The position numbers and the translations under genes are program-made. Of a stretch of 64,000 nt of DNA, positions 1 through 64,000 are shown in pieces (position 1 is the stretch's first letter; each line of letters begins with the position of its first letter). Under the pieces are notes generated by a model that was given only the letters and a program-made list of their open reading frames with translations, ran no database searches and was not told where the DNA came from. The stretch is from Sabethes cyaneus (Eukaryota; Arthropoda; Insecta; Diptera; Culicidae): NCBI RefSeq assembly GCF_943734655.1, contig NC_071355.1, forward strand, positions 206,204,939 through 206,268,938, read 5' to 3'.

Positions 1-681
1 AGTATTATTTACCATCAGGACGCAGCTTTTGCAAGGAGCGCACAACAACTAGTGCTGCTAAATATGTTTTATATTGTGTCATTTATTAAACTAAATATAT
101 ATTTTAAAAACTAAATCGTACAATTTTGGTTAATGTGGCTGACATTCTAATTTTAAAACAAGGCACATAAACAAGGATGTCCATCAAGACACTCGCAATT
201 GAAGTGATTTTCTGTTAATTTCATCATGCTCTGATTGATTCTTTTCAAGAGATTTGCATATCACATTGAACTGTTTGGCAAGTAGTGCGAATTCAATAGT
301 AAATCACTTCACTCCAGCGTGATATTTTTTTACCGTGATCGTAAGACAGAGTATGTTGTAAGGTTGGTTTACACCATGTAGAAACAATTACCATACTTAT
401 GGCTTACATCCTTATTGATTACCCCCCGTAGACAGAAAAAAAAAATGTATATGTATACTCAGCTTATGTTTGAAAGAAAAAACTTGAATATTTTGTTTTC
501 CAATATTCGGTCCAGGCAGCATCGCAGGTTCAATCCTTCACTATCTCTTGGTAAATGGCAACCTCATTTACACAATGAACACCTTTCATACCACCAACAA
601 TGGCAAAAACACACCATTTATCACATTTTCGCTGGACGGAACAACTAGACTTTTGATCTTACAAGGGGTCCCTCGACCTTC
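1..681. other. AT-rich upstream sequence, no gene seen
   Basis: I see no convincing coding region, RNA gene or complete repeat here. The only open frame of note (415-648) has no recognisable domain and sits in low-complexity A-rich sequence. It is probably intergenic sequence upstream of the TEP gene, or old decayed repeat. Confidence 0.5.
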
Positions 682-1111
682 CTACTTTTGAACGCATGGT
701 ATTATGTAGTATCAAAATATAAAAAAAAATCTACCCTTTGGGTTAAAACCACTCAAAAAAAAAAATATCAAAAAATCTGCTATGAACACATATTTCATAT
801 TGTCAGTTCAAAACAAGTTTCGTATGTGGCTCTGAAACCCGAAAGTTAAGGCCGACCGATTATAAAACTAAATAAGGTGTTCATCAAATAACATAAAAGA
901 CGCTTACAAGTATTTACGCACCCAAGGAAAGAAAATAGAATTATTCTACGCAATACGTTGTGAATTTTACTGGCAAATAAGGATTTTGAGGAATACGGAA
1001 CGGATATTTAAAAATATAGTCAAGTTAATTATAGATGTTCCTGAGAAATTAAATAATGATTATTGTGGCAGTAAAAAGGCTAGGTCACGCCGCTAGGTGG
1101 ATTAATTCGGG
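682..1111 (+). mobile_element. 3' part of family D repeat (HINE-like), truncated
   Basis: This block closely matches 4229-4608 and, inverted, 44183-44660. It ends in GGTGGATTAATTCGGG followed by TTTT, the same 3' end as the longer D copies. The 5' half with its hairpin and microsatellite is missing, so the copy is truncated. No coding capacity is seen. Confidence 0.75.
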
Positions 1112-2080
1112 TTTTCCGTTTAAATATCATCTAATAATTGATAAAGCTAGTAGCGCTACTTATGAGTAACAATTTTGTCAATCAATTAGTATTAAATTCA
1201 GGCATTAATCGGCAGTTAAAGTTAATATAACCCATAATTATGTGTGACTCATAATTGTGAACTGACTGGTACATAAGATTTGCGCAAAATCGAACTTCCA
1301 AAAGGACTTTTTTCATTATATTGATATTGCAAGCGTAGAGTAAATGAATTATTTTGACCCATGCGTTACGCGCACTCTGTTTTGACCCGCTTGATCTTGC
1401 TGTAGCGGTCGTGAGGAACACGCTGCTCGACCCACAGATACTGTTAGGTATCTGATTATTTACCATGCGTCTCCATTACGCTTATTGCTAGCACGTGAAC
1501 CACAAGAAAATAATTAGCTTTATTTTCAGCTGAACATAAGATGCAAAATTTTCTGGAGTTTGCCTTTAAAAACTCTATTTTCAAACTAATTTTACTTAAA
1601 CTACTCCTCAGGCTTCATCTATATTAGCACTAGTGCAGCGAAATTATCATAATACCGGGCCTACACCTTGTTCTCAACAATTGAAGGTTCACTGAAATTT
1701 TTGGAGCATATTAGTACACGTAATCACGTAAACACGTAATCTGGAATTAAATAAAAAGAAAATTTATCCAATATAATTCTACTATGTATATTTACTCTTG
1801 ACAGATACGTATTTCGCCTGCGACATGTAGACTCTTCGAACTTCAGTTCGAAAACAGACACTGAGGAAGCCTACAAGTCCAAATTGAAGGTTCACCTCTT
1901 TACCAATCGCGGCAATCGGAAATCCCGAAGCATTATATTTTTATGTGCTAATCCGTGTTGAGTTAATTTTTACTGCTGAACTGATAGTAATACCAGTGAT
2001 TTCATATGGATTTAGTAAATGAAATCATATTCCATATAATGTATTCATATAATGTGCTCGCAAGTCGTCGGTGGTTGATA
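1112..2080. other. Upstream flank of TEP with a small degraded repeat
   Basis: No gene is seen. At about 1798-1890 there is a degraded repeat sharing ACAGATACGTAT and GACACTGA.GAAGCCT words with 3289-3345 inside the D element; the latter copy has a hammerhead-like core, but this one has CTGAGGA instead of CTGATGA. The rest is AT-rich and probably holds distal TEP regulatory DNA. Confidence 0.4.
1917..1927. promoter_or_regulatory. kappaB-like site upstream of TEP exon 1
   Basis: The sequence CGGAAATCCCG differs by one base from GGGAAATCCC, an insect Rel/NF-kB (Dorsal, Dif, Relish) binding word. It lies about 290 bp before the TEP start codon. Mosquito TEP genes are known Toll/Imd targets, so a Rel site here would make sense, but a single near-match can occur by chance. 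Confidence 0.4.
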
Positions 2081-2087
2081 TGAATTT

Positions 2088-2152
2088 GAAATATATATTC
2101 GGTTCTGGTGAGCAGCAGCAAATCATATCGGTAGTGATCGCCGCAAGGGACG
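2088..2152 (+). promoter_or_regulatory. Candidate TEP core promoter
   Basis: An AAATATATAT TATA-like run lies at about 2089-2098. A start site around 2120-2125 would leave a 5' leader of about 90-95 nt, and GGACG at 2148-2152 would then fall near +28, where a DPE (RGWYV) is expected. There is no transcript evidence; the placement is inferred from spacing only. Confidence 0.35.
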
Positions 2153-2214
2153 GATGTGTGAATAATAACCAGAATAAATTAATCTAACAAAAAAGTGCGG
2201 AAGAAACCTTAAAT

Positions 2215-61407
<59,193 letters not shown>

Positions 61408-61538
61408 GTAAGCAGAATAGCACACTAATATTTAACAGATAAGCAATATTTAAGTTAAAAGCTCTTCCTACAGTAGTGCAGTAGTAACAATATTGGTGGA
61501 ATTAGTTGTTGTTTTGATCATCTTGTTTCGTTAGTATA

Positions 61539-63924
61539 GGGCAGAAGCACCGAATTTAGCCATAGCACCTGTTTTGGCCACACTTGTGTTTAAGTGTTAA
61601 TGGATGAAATATATGGCTTATAACACAACTTTAGATGAAACTAAATCAAATTTCTGATATTTTTCCGTATAACTTATATGAAAACTAATACAAGAAAATT
61701 ATTATTCTATGAATATCGCAGAAATAAAAAGAGCCGCCCTTAATTTCCCACATAACCTGTTACCAGCATAACACGAGAGCAGTTTTAAGTACATTACATT
61801 TATTATCCAAAATTATTTATTTTTCGTTGGGTTTCACATAAAGTATAATGGATTATTTTTCAAACCATATCGATCATATGTTAAACGTAAAGTAGACGTT
61901 TTTATAAAAATAAAAGATGTTTAGTCATAGGAGGCCAAAAGCTTTTGCTGTACCGCTTTTGGCCATACGTCAAAGCGGTTTCATATTTCATATGCCCGTT
62001 TTCGCCATACGAAAAGTCTATAGTTATTTAGTTCTGAAATTGTGGTCGCGGATTTCCAAAATTTGTTTTTTTTACCGCTGGAAGACAGTGAGTTCCTAAA
62101 TTGAATAATTTATCAATAAAGTTATTAATTATTTGATATTCTTTGTTCAACATTGTACACAAAACAATGGCTTTATCGAAAAACATTGCCTGTCAGGCGT
62201 ACACCCAAAGTACGCTTCAATCCTGTGTTCAGGATACATCAACGTCTTTGGAACACGTGGCCCGTAAAATATACGGTGTCTAAGGTCTACAATTTGATAC
62301 CGTGGCAAGTGGCAGAAAACCACAACACGGGATACCGGAACGATACTGTCTAAGGAGGAGTAAAAGATTATTTCCTTGCTTATAAAAATGCTACGTCGCG
62401 ATTTTCCAGTGTAGCGCCGTTCGTAGTTATTCAATGTGAAGGATTTTCTTACCAAAAACCCTCGTGATACTCCATTCATAAACAATTTTCCATGTAATTT
62501 CCATATTGTTCAAAATATTCACATTTTTTGGTAACTTTTATTTACGTTTATGGCCCGTCATTAATTCTATCAATTCGGACTCCCGAAACTGTGACTTCAG
62601 CCAGCGCCCGAGCTAGCAAGGCGGACGTGGAAGCTTTCACGTGGTTAAACCACGAAGGAATCATGATTATTTTGATAAATGATTTGATTATCCTTCAGGA
62701 CAGCGTCTCAGGAAAAAAGTCGCTCAAGCTTTGCTCTCTACATGGGGACTTGGTTAAAGAGAACGGGGTTGAGTGACCACTTATAATTTGAAAAACCTTT
62801 TGAAAGCCATGTAAATACTGGAATATATTAAATAATACATATAGTTTCCTCAAATGGAAGGTCAAGTTTTACTTTCATATCTCGATAGGTTCTAATGTTC
62901 CTCGATTACATAGGGAAGTACTATACTGGGCTTCAAAATATTGTTTGGAATATAATCTATTTCTAGAATAGCTTAAGCATGTTTTGATTATTTTCGGTAT
63001 AAGCGACGATTTTTCTACACAAGGGTTGAGAAGCTCAAACAACAGCATCGTTAGAAAGGCTAATTGCTTTTTTCTTTACGATACCTAGTGATAATTACTC
63101 TTCACGATCACAAGATTTTAAGAAAATTGTCATAAGGCTGTTACACACTTTTCACATGTTTGTAGGTAATGTATCAATATATTTATTACGATATCTTAAG
63201 AATCTGTCCTATGGACAGCTGAAAGTTGAATGCCATTTTTTTGCAGTAGTGGTTTATGGTAAACGCTCTTAATTTACGGTGTCGCAAATCGGATAACTTT
63301 GTTTGACTGAATGCATTCATAGCAAGCAATAAAGTAAAGCAGAAGTTGTTGAATCACCGACCATGAAAATTATCCAAAAGATTTCCTATACTCGCTTATA
63401 TTGCTCCAAAAACGCATTTATAACTGAAAACTGCTTAAACGATTAGAAATAATTTCAAATAAACTTGAGCATAAAGAAAAAATAATTGTTGTTTTGACTT
63501 TTTTCTCGAAAACCAATTTTTGCAAACTTGCACAAATAATGAGGGCGAGTAAAGGTTAAAATTCCTGGAGCATTACTGATCCGTTGCAATTGCATATTAA
63601 AAGATAACTAATTCAGTAAAATAGATTACACGGTTGTTTAACATGTTTTGCAATACTTTTTCAGCAGGGTGGCCAAAATAGGAACACAGAGTGGCGAATA
63701 CAAGAACACTATGGCCAAAATAGGAACCCAGCAGAGGTTTTTTATTCGACAAAAATTAAAACAAAAGAGCAAATTTCCCTCAAATAAACTTATACATTAT
63801 GAAGATTAAATACTAAAATTACCTGCTAATGATATTAAACATATTTAGTTTATTCGTTTTTTTTAAACATGATCGATATCCTTGAAAGTTTGACAAACTA
63901 TGGCCAAAACTGGTGCTTTTACCC
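61539..63924. mobile_element. TA-flanked element in TEP intron 5 with TGGCCAAAA words
   Basis: The inverted ends GGGCAGAAGCACC and GGTGCTTTTACCC are flanked by TA. TTGGCC with AAA or ATA recurs near both ends and inside (61573, 61932, 61967, 63671, 63711, 63900). No transposase; small frames (61917, 62147, 62528) show no domain. Tc1/mariner-type mobilisation is inferred from TA. Confidence 0.65.
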
Positions 63925-63942
63925 TATACAATTTATATGCAG

Positions 63943-64000
63943 GTTGAAATATGGAATTTTGTTGTCCCGATGCAGATACATATTGTACACCAGTTTCCAA
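63943..64000 (+). CDS. Possible start of TEP exon 6
   Basis: An acceptor-like ATTTATATGCAG ends at 63942, and a second CAG at 63975 is in the same frame. Phase-0 reading is open to the edge (VEIWNFVVPMQIHIVHQFP). It lies 17 bp beyond the TA-flanked element, where the intron would end if its original length were about 150-180 bp. The peptide does not clearly match a TEP, so this is weak. Confidence 0.25.

Noticed and set aside
62528..62776. 82-residue frame considered as a TEP exon
   Set aside because: No TEP-like motif, no fitting splice sites in phase 0, and it lies inside the TA-flanked element.

Overview
The window reads as mosquito DNA, most likely a culicine such as Aedes (inference from the transposon families, the very long TG/CA microsatellites and the AT-rich sequence; no species marker is present). 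The only host gene I can support is the 5' part of a thioester-containing protein (TEP, complement/alpha-2-macroglobulin-like immune factor) on the + strand. Exon 1 (signal peptide) is at 2215-2273 and exons 2-5 lie at 60056-61407, so intron 1 is about 57.8 kb. The frame closes exactly across all five exons (1230 nt, 410 codons). The rest of the gene, including the thioester site, lies beyond the right edge.

Nearly everything inside intron 1 is transposable elements, often nested. 2360-4608: a microsatellite-bearing element (family D). 5900-22503: one family C element split by element X (8071-22001, TA target), which is itself split by a second C copy (9104-11430), a 7.3 kb hAT-like element (12216-19519) and a Penelope-like element (20051-21481). 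The hAT-like element carries a second hAT-like element (12362-14000) and a pogo-like element (14488-18250), which in turn carries a Helitron (15703-16713). 22527-23267: a TTAA-flanked fold-back element. 24185-25593: a TA-flanked element with repeated TGTACGGATTT words. About 29-41 kb: a decayed Bel-Pao retrotransposon (- strand), interrupted by a nearly intact RTE-type LINE (29390-33229) and a second X copy (37512-40053). 41.4-45.4 kb: a fold-back MITE, a Helitron fragment and a Ty3/gypsy gag fragment split by a D element. 45366-51090: a TTA-flanked element carrying a C copy with a CA run of about 0.8 kb. 51.1-53.9 kb: a LINE split by a Penelope-like endonuclease fragment. 53937-59667: a second RTE copy split by a 2.4 kb Harbinger-like element. 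59668-59831: the tail of a Helitron, after which the TEP gene resumes.

Most insertion calls rest on visible target-site duplications (8, 11, 13, 15 and 16 bp) and, for X, on comparison with uninterrupted relatives inside the same window. Two perfect or near-perfect kappaB-like sites flank TEP exon 1, fitting Rel/NF-kB control. Hammerhead-ribozyme-like cores occur with both Penelope-like elements and once inside a D element. Coding capacity outside TEP is transposon-derived; only the RTE copy at 29390-33229 looks nearly complete. One exon-like stretch (26212-26571) remains unexplained.
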